Origin: Dietzia sp. B32
GTDB taxonomy: Bacteria; Actinomycetota; Actinomycetes; Mycobacteriales; Mycobacteriaceae
Assembly: GCF_024732245.1 (NCBI RefSeq)
Contig: NZ_CP093845.1
Location: 1,922,001-1,986,000, forward strand
Direction of reading: 5' to 3'
Length of the DNA: 64,000 nt
Part shown: piece by piece, positions 1 to 8,480 of the stretch
Layout: each line of letters begins with the position of its first letter
Position numbering within the stretch: the first letter of the stretch is position 1
Position numbers and translations under genes: made by a program
The notes under the pieces: model-generated
Databases searched by the model: none
Told to the model about the DNA's origin: nothing
The model's input: only the letters and a program-made list of their open reading frames with translations

Positions 1-106
1 CGATGATCGTCCCCAGGACCATTGCCCCGATGGTGCCGAGGACCGAGAGCTGGATCGTCACCCAGACCGCCCCGAGGACGTCGTAGTCGGCGAAGATGTC
101 GCCCAT
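1..106 (-). CDS. gluC: Glutamate ABC transporter permease GluC (5' end only)
   Basis: Only the first 35 codons lie inside the window; the gene continues past the left edge. The peptide starts MGDIFADYDVLGAVWVTIQL and runs into a hydrophobic segment, the usual N-terminus of a polar amino-acid uptake permease (HisM/GluC type) that forms the membrane channel with GluD. The ATG is preceded by a GGAAGG ribosome site. It follows gluA and gluB on the same strand, about 110 bp after gluB, which fits the conserved gluABC(D) operon order. Assignment rests on operon context and the short N-terminus. Confidence 0.8.
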   Translation of the reverse strand, partial: MGDIFADYDVLGAVWVTIQLSVLGTIGAMVLGTII

Positions 107-218
107 GGTCCACCTTCCGTGTGGGGGTGCCCGCCTCCCTCCGCGCTCCGACTGGTCGGGGCGCGGAGGGTGCGGCGGTGGGTCGGATCAGGTGCTGAGC
201 CGACCGGGTCGGATCAGG

Positions 219-1034
219 TCAGGAGCAGGCGTCCGGCTCGGGCGGGTTGCCCTCGCCCGGGGTGAAGCCCGCGGCGCCGAGGTTCTCCTCGACCGCGGTG
301 TCCCAGCTGCCGTCGGAGACCATCTCGCGGATGGCCTCGTTGATCTGCTCGCACTTTTCCATGTCGCCCTTGGCGATGCCGATGCCGTACCGCTCCTCGG
401 TGAACGGCGAGCCGACCACCTTGAGCTGGCCCTGGTACTGGTCCTGGGAGGCGTAGCCAGCCAGGATCGTGTCATCGGTGGTCAGGGCGTCGACCGCGTT
501 GGACACCAGAGCGGAGACACACTCGGAGTACGTGCCGAACTCCTGCAGGTTCACGCCCGGGACCTGCTCCTTGACCGTCTGGGCCGAGGTCGAGCCGGTG
601 ACCGAGCAGAGGCGCTTGCCGTCGAGGGAGTCCGGCCCGGTGATCGAGTCGTCGTCGGCGCGGACCAGCAGGTCCTGACCGGCGATGAAGTACGGACCGG
701 CGAAGCCGACCTTCTCCTTGCGGGAGTCGGTGATGGAGTAGGTGGCCACGATCATGTCGACCTGGCCGGTCTCCAGCAGCGTCTCGCGCTGGGCGCTGGG
801 CGCCTGCACCCACTGGATGTCGTCCGCGGAGGTGCCGAGCTTCTCGGCGACGTAGCGCGCCACGTCGACATCGAACCCGGTGTAGTCGTTGCCCTCCTTC
901 AGACCGAGACCCGGCTGGTCGAACTTGATGCCGACCTTGAGCTCGTTCCCGCCGCCGTCATCACTGCTGCACGCGCCCAGGCCCAGGGCCAGGGCGACGG
1001 CCGCCGTGGCGGCTCCGATCCGTCGGATATTCAT
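219..1034 (-). CDS. gluB: Glutamate-binding lipoprotein GluB
   Basis: Extracellular solute-binding protein (family 3) of the glutamate ABC importer; 271 residues. Residues 1-21 are a lipoprotein signal ending in a lipobox with Cys22 (LGLGAC). The mature part shows the family features: a KFDQPGLG segment near the N-terminus, SAQRETL, and a CSVTGST stretch in the second half. These closely resemble GluB of corynebacteria. The ATG at 1034 has a GAGGAG site 5 nt upstream. It lies 59 bp behind gluA and ahead of gluC on the same strand, so it is probably cotranscribed. The substrate could be another acidic amino acid, but glutamate is the best guess. Confidence 0.9.
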   Translation of the reverse strand: MNIRRIGAATAAVALALGLGACSSDDGGGNELKVGIKFDQPGLGLKEGNDYTGFDVDVARYVAEKLGTSADDIQWVQAPSAQRETLLETGQVDMIVATYSITDSRKEKVGFAGPYFIAGQDLLVRADDDSITGPDSLDGKRLCSVTGSTSAQTVKEQVPGVNLQEFGTYSECVSALVSNAVDALTTDDTILAGYASQDQYQGQLKVVGSPFTEERYGIGIAKGDMEKCEQINEAIREMVSDGSWDTAVEENLGAAGFTPGEGNPPEPDACS

Positions 1035-1093
1035 GGGTTCTCCTCGTGGGATGGGTGGATGGGTCTCGTACGGGTCCGCGGACGGTCCCTGGG

Positions 1094-1828
1094 TCAGTTG
1101 GTGAGGATCTTGGACAGGAAGTCCTTGGCGCGGGAGCTCTGCGGGTTGGTGAAGAACTCCTCGGGGGTGGCCTGTTCGACCAACTCCCCGTCCGCCATGA
1201 AGATCACACGGTCGGCCGCCTTCCGGGCGAAGCCCATCTCGTGGGTCACCACGACCATGGTCATCCCGGTCTTGGCGAGCCCCGTCATCACGTCGAGGAC
1301 CTCGTTGATCATCTCCGGGTCCAGGGCCGACGTCGGCTCGTCGAACAGCATGACCTTGGGATCCATGGCCAGCGACCGGGCGATCGCCACACGCTGCTGC
1401 TGCCCTCCGGACAGCTGAGCCGGGTACTTGTCGGCCTGCTGCTGGACCCCGACCCGTTCCAGCAGTTCCATCGCCCGCTTCTCCGCCTCGGCCTTCGACT
1501 GCTTGCGGACCTTGATGGGCCCGAGCGTCACGTTCTCGAGGATCGTCTTGTGCGCGAAGAGATTGAACGACTGGAACACCATCCCGACGTCGGCACGCAG
1601 CTTCGCCAGCGCCTTGCCCTCCTCGGGCAGGTGGTTGCCGTCGATGGTGATGGAGCCGGACTCGAAGGTTTCCAGCCTGTTGATCGTGCGGCACAACGTC
1701 GACTTCCCGGACCCCGAGGGTCCGATCACCACGACGACCTCCCCCTGCTCGATGGACAGGTTGATGTCCTTGAGCGCGTGGAAGTCACCGAAGTGCTTAT
1801 TGACGCCTGAGATCTCGACGAGAGCCAT
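1094..1828 (-). CDS. gluA: Glutamate ABC transporter ATP-binding protein GluA
   Basis: Cytoplasmic ATPase (244 residues) that powers the GluBC(D) importer. Visible motifs are Walker [10 protein letters not shown] (residues 36-44), the Q-loop in MVFQSFNLF, signature LSGGQQQR, Walker B VMLFDEPT and the H-loop in VVTHEMG. The chosen ATG (1828) gives the family's normal N-terminus; a longer reading frame upstream is not family-like. There is no Shine-Dalgarno, but a TATGAT -10 box ends 6 nt before the ATG, so the mRNA is probably leaderless and this is the operon's first gene. It is divergent from the desaturase at 1941, with only 112 bp between. Confidence 0.95.
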   Translation of the reverse strand: MALVEISGVNKHFGDFHALKDINLSIEQGEVVVVIGPSGSGKSTLCRTINRLETFESGSITIDGNHLPEEGKALAKLRADVGMVFQSFNLFAHKTILENVTLGPIKVRKQSKAEAEKRAMELLERVGVQQQADKYPAQLSGGQQQRVAIARSLAMDPKVMLFDEPTSALDPEMINEVLDVMTGLAKTGMTMVVVTHEMGFARKAADRVIFMADGELVEQATPEEFFTNPQSSRAKDFLSKILTN

Positions 1829-1834
1829 AGTGGG

Positions 1835-1840
1835 ATCATA
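1835..1840 (-). promoter_or_regulatory. -10 box of leaderless gluA promoter
   Basis: TATGAT on the minus strand, 6 nt from the gluA ATG. The -35 position holds only a weak match. The spacing puts transcription start at or next to the A of the ATG. Confidence 0.55.
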
Positions 1841-1928
1841 AAGGTCGGGTGAACGGTTGCGTCCCAACTCGGCCGGACCAGTCCACCGCCGCGAGGACTT
1901 TGCGGTCGACACGACCCACGACGCTGCG

Positions 1929-1934
1929 TACCGT
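1929..1934 (+). promoter_or_regulatory. -10 box of leaderless desaturase promoter
   Basis: TACCGT, 6 nt before the ATG at 1941, with no ribosome-binding site between. The same TACCGT box recurs before csoR and the YhhN gene in this window. Confidence 0.5.
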
Positions 1935-1940
1935 CATGCC

Positions 1941-3179
1941 ATGGCGATATCTGATGTTAGGGAATACGCCCATCTCTCCGCCGAGGACGTCGATGCCATC
2001 GGTGAGGAACTGGACGCGATCCGCCAGGAGGTCGTCGACTCCCTCGGGGACGACGACCGCCGCTACGTCCAGAACACCATCCGCCTCCAGCGCGGACTGG
2101 TGACCGGCGGTCGTGTCGTCCTCCTCTTCTCCGGGTACCGACCCGCGTGGCTGATGGGCACCGGACTGCTGGCCGCCGGCAAGATCATCGAGAACATGGA
2201 GCTCGGGCACAACGTGATGCACGGGCAGTGGGACTGGATGAACGACCCCGTCATCCACTCCAGCTCCTGGGAGTGGGACATCGTCGGCACCTCCGAGCAC
2301 TGGAAGGCGACCCACAACTACCACCACCACAAGTACACCAACATCATCGGCATGGACGACGACGTCGGGTACGGCGTGGTCCGGGTGACGCGTGACCAAC
2401 CGTGGCACCCGGCGAACTCGCTCAACCTGGTGTGGAACACGATTCTCGCCCTCGCGTTCCAGTGGGGTGTGGGGGTCCAGCACCTGGAGATCGCACCGGC
2501 GACGATCAACTCCTCCGGGCGGGACGAGCGCAAGAAGCGGATCGGTCAGTTCCTGCGCAAGGCCCGACGCCAGGTCGGGAAGGACTACGTGTGGTTCCCG
2601 CTGCTGTCGGGCCCCAACTGGAAGTCCACCATGAGTGCCAACATGACCGCCAACGTCATCCGGAACCTCTGGTCCAACGCCGTGATCTTCTGCGGCCACT
2701 TCCCGGACGGCGCCGACAAGTTCACCCTCGAGGACCTCGAGTCCGAGACGCAGGCGCAGTGGTACCTGCGTCAGATGCTCGGCTCCGCGAACTTCACCGG
2801 CAGCAAGCTGACGCACTTCATGTCCGGCAACCTGTCGTTCCAGATCGAGCACCACCTCTTCCCGACCATCCCGTCGAACCGGTACGCCGAGATATCAGAG
2901 AAGGTCCAGGACGTCTGCCGACGGTGGGACCTCCCGTACACCACCGGGCCGCTGTACAAGCAGTACTGGCAGTCCTGGCGCACCATCGCCAAGCTTTCGC
3001 TCCCGAACCGCTTCCTCAAGGCCACGCCGGACGACGCGCCGGAGACCCGCTCGGAGAAGATGTTCGCGGGCGAGCCCAAGACCTACGAGGATGCCACGGG
3101 ACCCCGCTCGGGTCTGGTCACCGCCCTCAAGCACCGGACCGATCCCACGCAGCTCCGTCGACTGACGCGGACCGTCTGA
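1941..3179 (+). CDS. Membrane fatty acid desaturase (FADS family), copy 1
   Basis: 412-residue integral membrane di-iron desaturase that would introduce a double bond into acyl-CoA or lipid-bound acyl chains. The three histidine clusters are present: HNVMH (residues 90-94), HNYHH (125-129) and a C-terminal QIEHH. Hydrophobic segments around residues 55-85 and in the middle fit four membrane passes. The ATG at 1941 gives the N-terminus MAISDV(R/G)EYAHLS shared exactly with the paralogue at 11102-12304, which supports the start. No dedicated ferredoxin or oxidoreductase partner is adjacent. Related to mycobacterial DesA3-type delta-9 desaturases, though regiospecificity cannot be read from sequence. 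A small gene starts 2 bp downstream and is probably cotranscribed. Confidence 0.92.
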   Translation: MAISDVREYAHLSAEDVDAIGEELDAIRQEVVDSLGDDDRRYVQNTIRLQRGLVTGGRVVLLFSGYRPAWLMGTGLLAAGKIIENMELGHNVMHGQWDWMNDPVIHSSSWEWDIVGTSEHWKATHNYHHHKYTNIIGMDDDVGYGVVRVTRDQPWHPANSLNLVWNTILALAFQWGVGVQHLEIAPATINSSGRDERKKRIGQFLRKARRQVGKDYVWFPLLSGPNWKSTMSANMTANVIRNLWSNAVIFCGHFPDGADKFTLEDLESETQAQWYLRQMLGSANFTGSKLTHFMSGNLSFQIEHHLFPTIPSNRYAEISEKVQDVCRRWDLPYTTGPLYKQYWQSWRTIAKLSLPNRFLKATPDDAPETRSEKMFAGEPKTYEDATGPRSGLVTALKHRTDPTQLRRLTRTV

Positions 3180-3181
3180 GC

Positions 3182-3655
3182 GTGGCGGGCCGCGCACCGA
3201 GCGACCGGACACCGAGCGTCGACGAGACGCATCGGCGACCGGAGGGGGCGTCCGACGCCGAGATCGAGGCCGCCGGCACCGTGGGCGAGGCGATGGAGTA
3301 CATCGAGCGTGCCCGCGGTCGCCTGTACGACCTGCACCAGTTGATCGGTCGGGCGGACATCCTGTTCCAGGACGCCGCCGACCAACTGGAGCAGGTCGGC
3401 CGAACCGAACTCGCCGAGCGGATCCGCAGCGAGATGGTGGGGATCAACGTCCTCCACGGTCGCTGGACCTTCCAGATGGTGGAGGAGTTCGACGACGGGT
3501 TCTGGAGCACCGCCCGCGCGCTCGACGGCGCGGTGCGCGACGAGCTCACCGGTGGGCGGCGGCATGTCCACGAGGCCGAGATGAAGGAGGCCAACCGGAC
3601 CGGCGGCCGCCGCGGTCACGAGGCGACCCCGCAGGACCGGAACCCGGGCCGGTGA
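3182..3655 (+). CDS. Conserved small protein downstream of desaturase
   Basis: 157-residue soluble, strongly charged protein read from a GTG two bases after the desaturase stop; the tight spacing suggests translational coupling. The central part (about residues 38-125) is predicted to be helical, with ordered aromatic and acidic residues (for example GRWTFQMVEEFDD). The C-terminus is rich in Arg, Gly and Glu. An ATG at 3293 is an alternative start that would drop 37 low-complexity residues. I do not recognise a named domain. Its position suggests a role linked to the desaturase or to membrane lipid homeostasis, but that is inference only. Confidence 0.65.
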   Translation: MAGRAPSDRTPSVDETHRRPEGASDAEIEAAGTVGEAMEYIERARGRLYDLHQLIGRADILFQDAADQLEQVGRTELAERIRSEMVGINVLHGRWTFQMVEEFDDGFWSTARALDGAVRDELTGGRRHVHEAEMKEANRTGGRRGHEATPQDRNPGR

Positions 3656-3698
3656 GCCCACCCGGGAGGTGGGTGCGCGTCGCGGCGGCGTCCCCCGG

Positions 3699-3977
3699 TC
3701 AGCCCGTCCGGTGTCGACCGGAGATCTTGTGCCTCTCGGCCTCGGTCAGCCCGCCCCACACGCCGTAGAGCTCACCGACGCTGAGGGCGAACTGCCGACA
3801 GGTATCGAACACCGGGCACGTCGCACAGACCGACTTGGCCTGCTCCTCCTTCTTGCGCCGCTCCCCCTTCGACTCCTCCTCCAGGCTGTAGAAGAGGTCC
3901 TCGTGCCCGATGCACGCGGCATGGTCCCGCCAGGACCAGAAGTCCGAGGTGGGTTCGAGGTTCCTGTATCTCGGCAA
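3699..3977 (-). CDS. WhiB-family iron-sulfur regulator
   Basis: 92-residue WhiB-like transcription factor that binds a [4Fe-4S] cluster. The four cluster cysteines are Cys22, Cys51, Cys54 and Cys60, followed by the family turn GVWGG (residues 72-76) and a basic C-terminal tail for DNA contact. The N-terminus with Trp14/Trp16 before Cys22 resembles WhiB3-type proteins, but I do not assign an orthologue. The start is a TTG at 3977, chosen because a GGAGG site sits 5 nt upstream and no better in-frame start exists. WhiB proteins often act with the housekeeping sigma factor in redox and cell-division control; the targets here are unknown. Confidence 0.9.
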   Translation of the reverse strand: MPRYRNLEPTSDFWSWRDHAACIGHEDLFYSLEEESKGERRKKEEQAKSVCATCPVFDTCRQFALSVGELYGVWGGLTEAERHKISGRHRTG

Positions 3978-4141
3978 TTCAGCCTCCGTCCCTGCGCCTC
4001 GCGAAGTGCCCTGCCTCGAGCCCTGAGAGTTCGTCGTCCGCAGTCGTCAACGCAATACTGTCAGCGTTCGACGTCCGCGGTTCCGCACTCTGCTGGGCCG
4101 TCAGGGTGATTCTCCCACCGCCACCGCGCGTACGCAGCGGT

Positions 4142-4158
4142 TATCAGCACTGCTGATA
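4142..4158. repeat. Perfect 17-bp palindrome upstream of whiB
   Basis: TATCAGCA and TGCTGATA arms around a single central base, in the 238-bp gap between the whiB start and the 3' end of the glycosyltransferase gene, about 165 bp upstream of the whiB start. It has the size of a dimeric repressor operator, but no cognate regulator is recognised. The rest of the gap shows nothing else I can name. Confidence 0.5.
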
Positions 4159-4215
4159 TCCGGGTGAGAAAACGCCTACTCGCCCATCGGGAGACGGTGC
4201 GCACCCGAGACGGGA

Positions 4216-5247
4216 CTACCTCGTCGTCGTCACCGCTGACCGGATGACCTCCGCGGCGCGGGACGCCGCCCCGTCCACCCCCCACCACGTCCGGATCCCG
4301 GCGGCCTCGCCGTCGAGGGAGCGGTCCACCTGTTTGCGCACCGCGTGCGCGACGGCCGTCGGGCCGTCGCCGTACCGCATGACGGTCGCGCCGGGGATCG
4401 AGTCCAGAGCCTCCGCCGTGGCGTCGTACTCGCCGTAGGCGTGCTTGCCGGGGACCACCACCAACGGGACATCGGCGCAGGCGGCATCCGCGACGGACGC
4501 CTGCCCGGCGCCGGTGACCACGACATCGGCCGAGCTCAGCACGGGCCAGGGGTCCTCGTGCCACTCGCCGTCGGGTCCCCCCAGCTCGACCCAGTCCGCC
4601 ACGCCCAGCTCCGCGGTGGTGGTGCGCACGGCACGCCAGAAGCGGTGGTCGCCGTCGGTGCCGGAGGCGTTGAGGTGGACAACACGGGGACGACGACGAG
4701 CCCGCGGTTCGCGACCACGCCGCTCGAACCGGGAGACGCCGCCGATCTCGCTCACCCGCGAGTCGGTCCGCGCCACCGTCTCCCGGTGCACTCCCGGCGG
4801 CCAGGCGCCGATCAGCCTCTCGGCCGCCCGGCATCTCAGCAGGTGCGGTTCGTCGTCGCGCACCCCGGGGGGCAGCGTGCTCACCATGGGCGTGCCGGTC
4901 ATGCGGGCCGCCAGCGACATGCCCGGGGACGAGTCGACCCAGAACGCGCGCGGCTGCACGCGGTCGATCCACGCCACGGCGGCACGGCGCGCGCCGAGGG
5001 TGATGTCCTCCGGCCCCGGCCCATCCAGCGACCCCGGCCCCTGCGGCCCGGGCCCCGCGGGCCGACCCCGCGGCGCGTCCTCGACCGGCAGGTGGACGAC
5101 CCGCGTGCCGCGGGGCCGCTGGGAGTCGTCGAGGGGGCCGGTCACCAGCATGGTGACCTCCTCACCCCGGTCGCGGAGTGCGGCGACGACCGGCAGCACC
5201 CTGTGCAGGTGCCCGCGCCCACGGTTGTGGACGTACACGCCGATCAT
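4216..5247 (-). CDS. GT-B-type glycosyltransferase-like protein
   Basis: 343-residue protein with the two-domain layout of UDP-sugar glycosyltransferases. It opens with MIGVYVHNRGRGHLHR, the glycine/histidine loop typical of the N-terminal Rossmann domain of MurG/GT28-like enzymes. A C-terminal donor domain has VVTGAGQASVADAA and VVVPGKHAYGEYD, in the place of the nucleotide-sugar loop. ATG 5247 is preferred because the beta-strand begins at once; a start at 5283 would overlap the upstream gene. It follows the DJ-1/PfpI gene by 13 bp on the same strand. Acceptor and donor sugars are unknown. Confidence 0.72.
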   Translation of the reverse strand: MIGVYVHNRGRGHLHRVLPVVAALRDRGEEVTMLVTGPLDDSQRPRGTRVVHLPVEDAPRGRPAGPGPQGPGSLDGPGPEDITLGARRAAVAWIDRVQPRAFWVDSSPGMSLAARMTGTPMVSTLPPGVRDDEPHLLRCRAAERLIGAWPPGVHRETVARTDSRVSEIGGVSRFERRGREPRARRRPRVVHLNASGTDGDHRFWRAVRTTTAELGVADWVELGGPDGEWHEDPWPVLSSADVVVTGAGQASVADAACADVPLVVVPGKHAYGEYDATAEALDSIPGATVMRYGDGPTAVAHAVRKQVDRSLDGEAAGIRTWWGVDGAASRAAEVIRSAVTTTR

Positions 5248-5260
5248 CGCGGAGGCGTCT

Positions 5261-5821
5261 CTAGGCCGACCCCCGGGCCGCACCGAGGATCGCCTCGCAG
5301 AAGGCCGGCAGGTCGTCGGGTCGGCGACTGGTGAAGATCCCGTCGTCGCTGACGAGTTCGGAGTCGACCCACTCCGCGCCGGCGTTGACCAGGTCGGTCC
5401 GCAGGCTCGGGTAGGAGGTGACCTTGCGTCCGCGGACCACGTCGGCCTCGATGAGCACCCACGGCGCGTGGCAGATGGCGAACACCGGCTTGCCGGCCTC
5501 GACCATCTCGCGCACGAGGGTCACGGCGTGCTGGTCGCGGCGCAGGGCGTCCGGGTTGGCCACGCCGCCGGGCAGGACGAGGACGTCCACATCGGCGGCG
5601 GAGATGTCCGCGCTCGTGCGGTCCACCGGTCGGGTGCCGGCGGGGCTGAGATGATCGACCAGCTCCACCTCGCCGTCCTCCGTACTGACGAGGACCGGCC
5701 GGTGGCCGGCGTCGGAGACGGCGTCCCACGGTTCGGTGAGCTCGACGCGCTCGATGCCCTCGGAGGCCACGAGGAAAGCGACGGTACGGGGGTCGGTGCC
5801 TACATCCTGTGTCTCGGTCAT
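5261..5821 (-). CDS. DJ-1/PfpI family protein
   Basis: 186-residue member of the class I glutamine amidotransferase-like DJ-1/PfpI superfamily (protease, chaperone or deglycase-like activities). The nucleophile elbow is FAICHAPW, with the Cys-His pair, preceded by LVLPGG (oxyanion region) and followed by TSYPSLRTDL as in YhbO/PfpI proteins. ATG 5821 is used; a longer frame adds 12 residues without family support. It lies 13 bp upstream of the glycosyltransferase gene on the same strand and probably shares its transcript. Divergent from the DUF2993 gene at 5932. Confidence 0.85.
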   Translation of the reverse strand: MTETQDVGTDPRTVAFLVASEGIERVELTEPWDAVSDAGHRPVLVSTEDGEVELVDHLSPAGTRPVDRTSADISAADVDVLVLPGGVANPDALRRDQHAVTLVREMVEAGKPVFAICHAPWVLIEADVVRGRKVTSYPSLRTDLVNAGAEWVDSELVSDDGIFTSRRPDDLPAFCEAILGAARGSA

Positions 5822-5931
5822 GACCCCGATCGTGAGGTCCTGCCCGCCCCGCCGCAACCGGTCCGATTCCCCCCGCGACGGCCGGCCCGACGTCGGTGGC
5901 CCCGGCGGCGCGCGTCCGGCACGATGAGCCC

Positions 5932-6669
5932 ATGAGCAGACGAGATCGCATGGACCGCAACCGGCGTGGCGGCGGCAGGCGTAGAGGCTGTGGCGGGTGC
6001 GGGTGTTCGCTGATCGTGTTGCTCCTGTTGCTGGTGGGCCTGGTCGTCGCGGCGGAGTTCGGCGCGCGCTGGTACCTGTCGGACCGGGCCGAGCGCGAGG
6101 CGTCCGCGAAGCTCGGCGCCCCGGTGTCGGTGGGGTTCGGTTCCAGTCCCGTGTTGTGGGACCTCGCCACCGAGCGGGCCGTGGACTCGGTCCGCCTCAC
6201 CTCCCCCGGTGACGCCACCGTGCCCCGGATCGACGTGACCGGGTACTCGGTCTCCCTGGTGGACGGCGCGATCCGTGCCGCGACCGCCGACGGCACCGCC
6301 ACCCTCAGCGGGGAGCAGCTCGCGGCGGCCGCCGCGGAGGGCAACCCGGCGGAGGGCTCGCCGGTCGCCGGCCTGACGGAGGTGCGCGCGGTCCGTCCCG
6401 ACGCGCCGGCCGGCCTGCTGCGCGCCGACGTCGGCGGCGTCGCCGAGATCGGGGTGGTGCCCGGCGTGTCCGACGGGCAGCTCACGCTCACCCCGCAGGA
6501 GACCGCGCTGCTGGGGTTCCCGCTGCCGGACGGGCTGTTCTCCGGCATCACCGGCACCGTCGACTCGACCATGGCGTCACTGCCCGAGGGCGTGGTGATC
6601 GAGGACGCGCGGGTGGTCGACGACGGCCTCGAGGTGATGCTCGGCGGGCGTGACGTGGTGTTGCGCTAG
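5932..6669 (+). CDS. DUF2993 (LmeA-like) membrane-anchored lipid-binding protein
   Basis: 245-residue protein with a short basic N-terminus, one membrane span (about residues 25-48) and an extracytoplasmic DUF2993 domain. In mycobacteria this family includes LmeA, a phospholipid-binding envelope protein linked to lipomannan/lipoarabinomannan maturation. Here the Gly/Cys-rich patch before the span (RGCGGCGCS) is unusual. ATG 5932 follows a CACGAT box by 6 nt and has no ribosome-binding site, consistent with a leaderless start. Convergent with the cyclase gene, 6 bp away. Exact role unknown. Confidence 0.8.
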   Translation: MSRRDRMDRNRRGGGRRRGCGGCGCSLIVLLLLLVGLVVAAEFGARWYLSDRAEREASAKLGAPVSVGFGSSPVLWDLATERAVDSVRLTSPGDATVPRIDVTGYSVSLVDGAIRAATADGTATLSGEQLAAAAAEGNPAEGSPVAGLTEVRAVRPDAPAGLLRADVGGVAEIGVVPGVSDGQLTLTPQETALLGFPLPDGLFSGITGTVDSTMASLPEGVVIEDARVVDDGLEVMLGGRDVVLR

Positions 6670-6675
6670 GAGTGG

Positions 6676-8232
6676 TCAGGCGGGCGTCGGCGCGCACAGC
6701 CGGGTGGGCTGGTCCCGCCCACGCACGACCTCGGACCCCACCTCCTGCCAGAGCCGCCGCTCGGACTCCGCGGCGGCGTCGGCGGCGACCCCGGAGGCCA
6801 GCACGAGGCCGGGCTGCTCCTTGGCGAGCTCACACAGTCGCGAGGCCTCGTTCACCGCGTCGCCGATGACGGTGTACTCGAACCGGTCGTCCGAGCCGAC
6901 GTACCCGGCCACCACGTCCCCGTAGGACGCCCCGATGCCGGCGCGGCAGTCCGGCACCCGGGAGGGCAGACGCTCACCCAGCGCCCGCGCGCAGGCCAGC
7001 GTCGCGGTCGCCGGGTCCGCCATCGACCGGGGCGCGCCGAACACCACGAGCGCGGCGTCGCCGAGGAAGCTGTCCACGATGCCGTCGTACTCCTCCACGG
7101 TCTCCACGACCACCGAGAAGAACCGGTTGAGCACGTCCACGACCTCGGACGCGTCGGACCGCACGGCCATCTCGGTGGACCCGATGAGGTCGACGAACAC
7201 CACCCCCACGCGCGAGTCGCGCCCGCCCAGCTCGGGATCGTCCAGTTCGGCGGCCTCGGCGACGTCGCGACCGACGTGCCGACCGAACAGGTCCCGCAGC
7301 CGCTCGCGCTCCTGCAGCCCGGCCGCCATTTGGTTGAAGCCGCGTTGCAGCTCGCCGAGCTCGGTGGCGTCGTAGACCACCACGCGTCGCGACAGGGTGC
7401 CGTCGCTGATGTCCTGCATCGCCCACCGCACACTGCGCAGCGGCCCGAGCATCGATCCGGTGGCCAGGGAGATGAGCAGGAACCCGGCCAGGAGGGACGT
7501 GACGCCCAGGACGATGACGACGACGGCGAGGCGTTCCAGTGACAGGGCACGACCCGCGAGTGTGTAGATCGCGACGATGATCAGGCCCGTGATGGGCACG
7601 CCGCTGCCCAGGGCCCACACCACCCGGAGCCGCGTCATGGCGCCGAGGAACCGGGTCCGCGGCGCACGTCCCGTGGACAGCGCGACCGCCGCGACCGGAC
7701 GCAGGCCGAAGTCGGCCAGCAGGAACGCGGCGCCGCACACGACCATGCCCGCGAAGACGATGGTGAACCCCACGACCGGGATCGACGACGGGTCGACCAG
7801 GCCGTACGCGGGGGTGACGACGGCCGCGCCGAGCAGCCACAGGAAGGCCTGGATGACGGTGACCCGGCCGGGCAGACGCAGCGTCGCGACCCGCTCGCGG
7901 TCGGTGGGGTCCCGGCCGTCGAGGAACCACCGGACCCGGCGATAGACGACGGTGGTGACCCAGACCGTGCCCACGATGATCGCCAGCGTCACGTACACGG
8001 GCACCACGATCACGGAGGGGACGAGGAACTCCCGGGACAGCACCGCCGGGCCGGGCAACACGAAGAAGACCAGCACCACCGCCACCGCGACGCCCACCAG
8101 GTTGGAGGCGAGAAGCGTCAGGACCAGCAGGACGCGGACACGGATCGCACGCAGGCGACCGGACTCCTCCTCCCGTCCGAGCAGCACCGATCCCAACTCG
8201 GGGCGGCGCAGCAGGGACAGGTCTATTCGCAC
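6676..8232 (-). CDS. Membrane class III adenylate/guanylate cyclase with HAMP
   Basis: 518-residue cyclase making cAMP (or cGMP) from NTP. The N-terminal half carries about six hydrophobic helices, followed by a HAMP linker (GFNQMAAGLQERERLR region) and a C-terminal catalytic domain from about residue 345. Class III residues are visible: metal-binding Asp in FVDLIGSTE, the GD of SFLGDAALVVFG, and the Asn/Arg pair in IGDAVNEASRL. This is the layout of mycobacterial Rv1318c-Rv1320c/Rv3645 proteins. The GTG at 8232 matches the family N-terminus (RIDLSLLRRPELG); longer readings are low-complexity. CRP/GlxR-like boxes elsewhere in the window give cAMP a plausible local output. Confidence 0.92.
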   Translation of the reverse strand: MRIDLSLLRRPELGSVLLGREEESGRLRAIRVRVLLVLTLLASNLVGVAVAVVLVFFVLPGPAVLSREFLVPSVIVVPVYVTLAIIVGTVWVTTVVYRRVRWFLDGRDPTDRERVATLRLPGRVTVIQAFLWLLGAAVVTPAYGLVDPSSIPVVGFTIVFAGMVVCGAAFLLADFGLRPVAAVALSTGRAPRTRFLGAMTRLRVVWALGSGVPITGLIIVAIYTLAGRALSLERLAVVVIVLGVTSLLAGFLLISLATGSMLGPLRSVRWAMQDISDGTLSRRVVVYDATELGELQRGFNQMAAGLQERERLRDLFGRHVGRDVAEAAELDDPELGGRDSRVGVVFVDLIGSTEMAVRSDASEVVDVLNRFFSVVVETVEEYDGIVDSFLGDAALVVFGAPRSMADPATATLACARALGERLPSRVPDCRAGIGASYGDVVAGYVGSDDRFEYTVIGDAVNEASRLCELAKEQPGLVLASGVAADAAAESERRLWQEVGSEVVRGRDQPTRLCAPTPA

Positions 8233-8480
8233 GCCTCGTATGGTGCCATCACGCGTGGACGAACGTGATGCCCTCGTCACACCTCGGACGCGGGGCTGGG
8301 GTGGGAGGCCCGCTACGCGTAGGGTGGTCCGTGGACGGCCCGCACCACTCTTGCCTCGGGCCGTGCGGTTGTCGACCTCCCCGTGGTCGCGCACCGGGCG
8401 CATCGCTCATCGAAGTGGATGCGGCTCCCCGAGAGCGCGCCGGGCAAGACGCCATTCCTCTATGTACGGAGCTATCTCCC

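Noticed and set aside
96-1810. Long plus-strand open frames opposite gluA and gluB
   Set aside because: They mirror the codon structure of the real minus-strand genes and have no domain motifs; high GC keeps antisense frames open.
1836-2855. 339-residue minus-strand frame opposite the first desaturase
   Set aside because: Val/Asp/His-rich antisense shadow; the plus-strand frame has all the histidine boxes.
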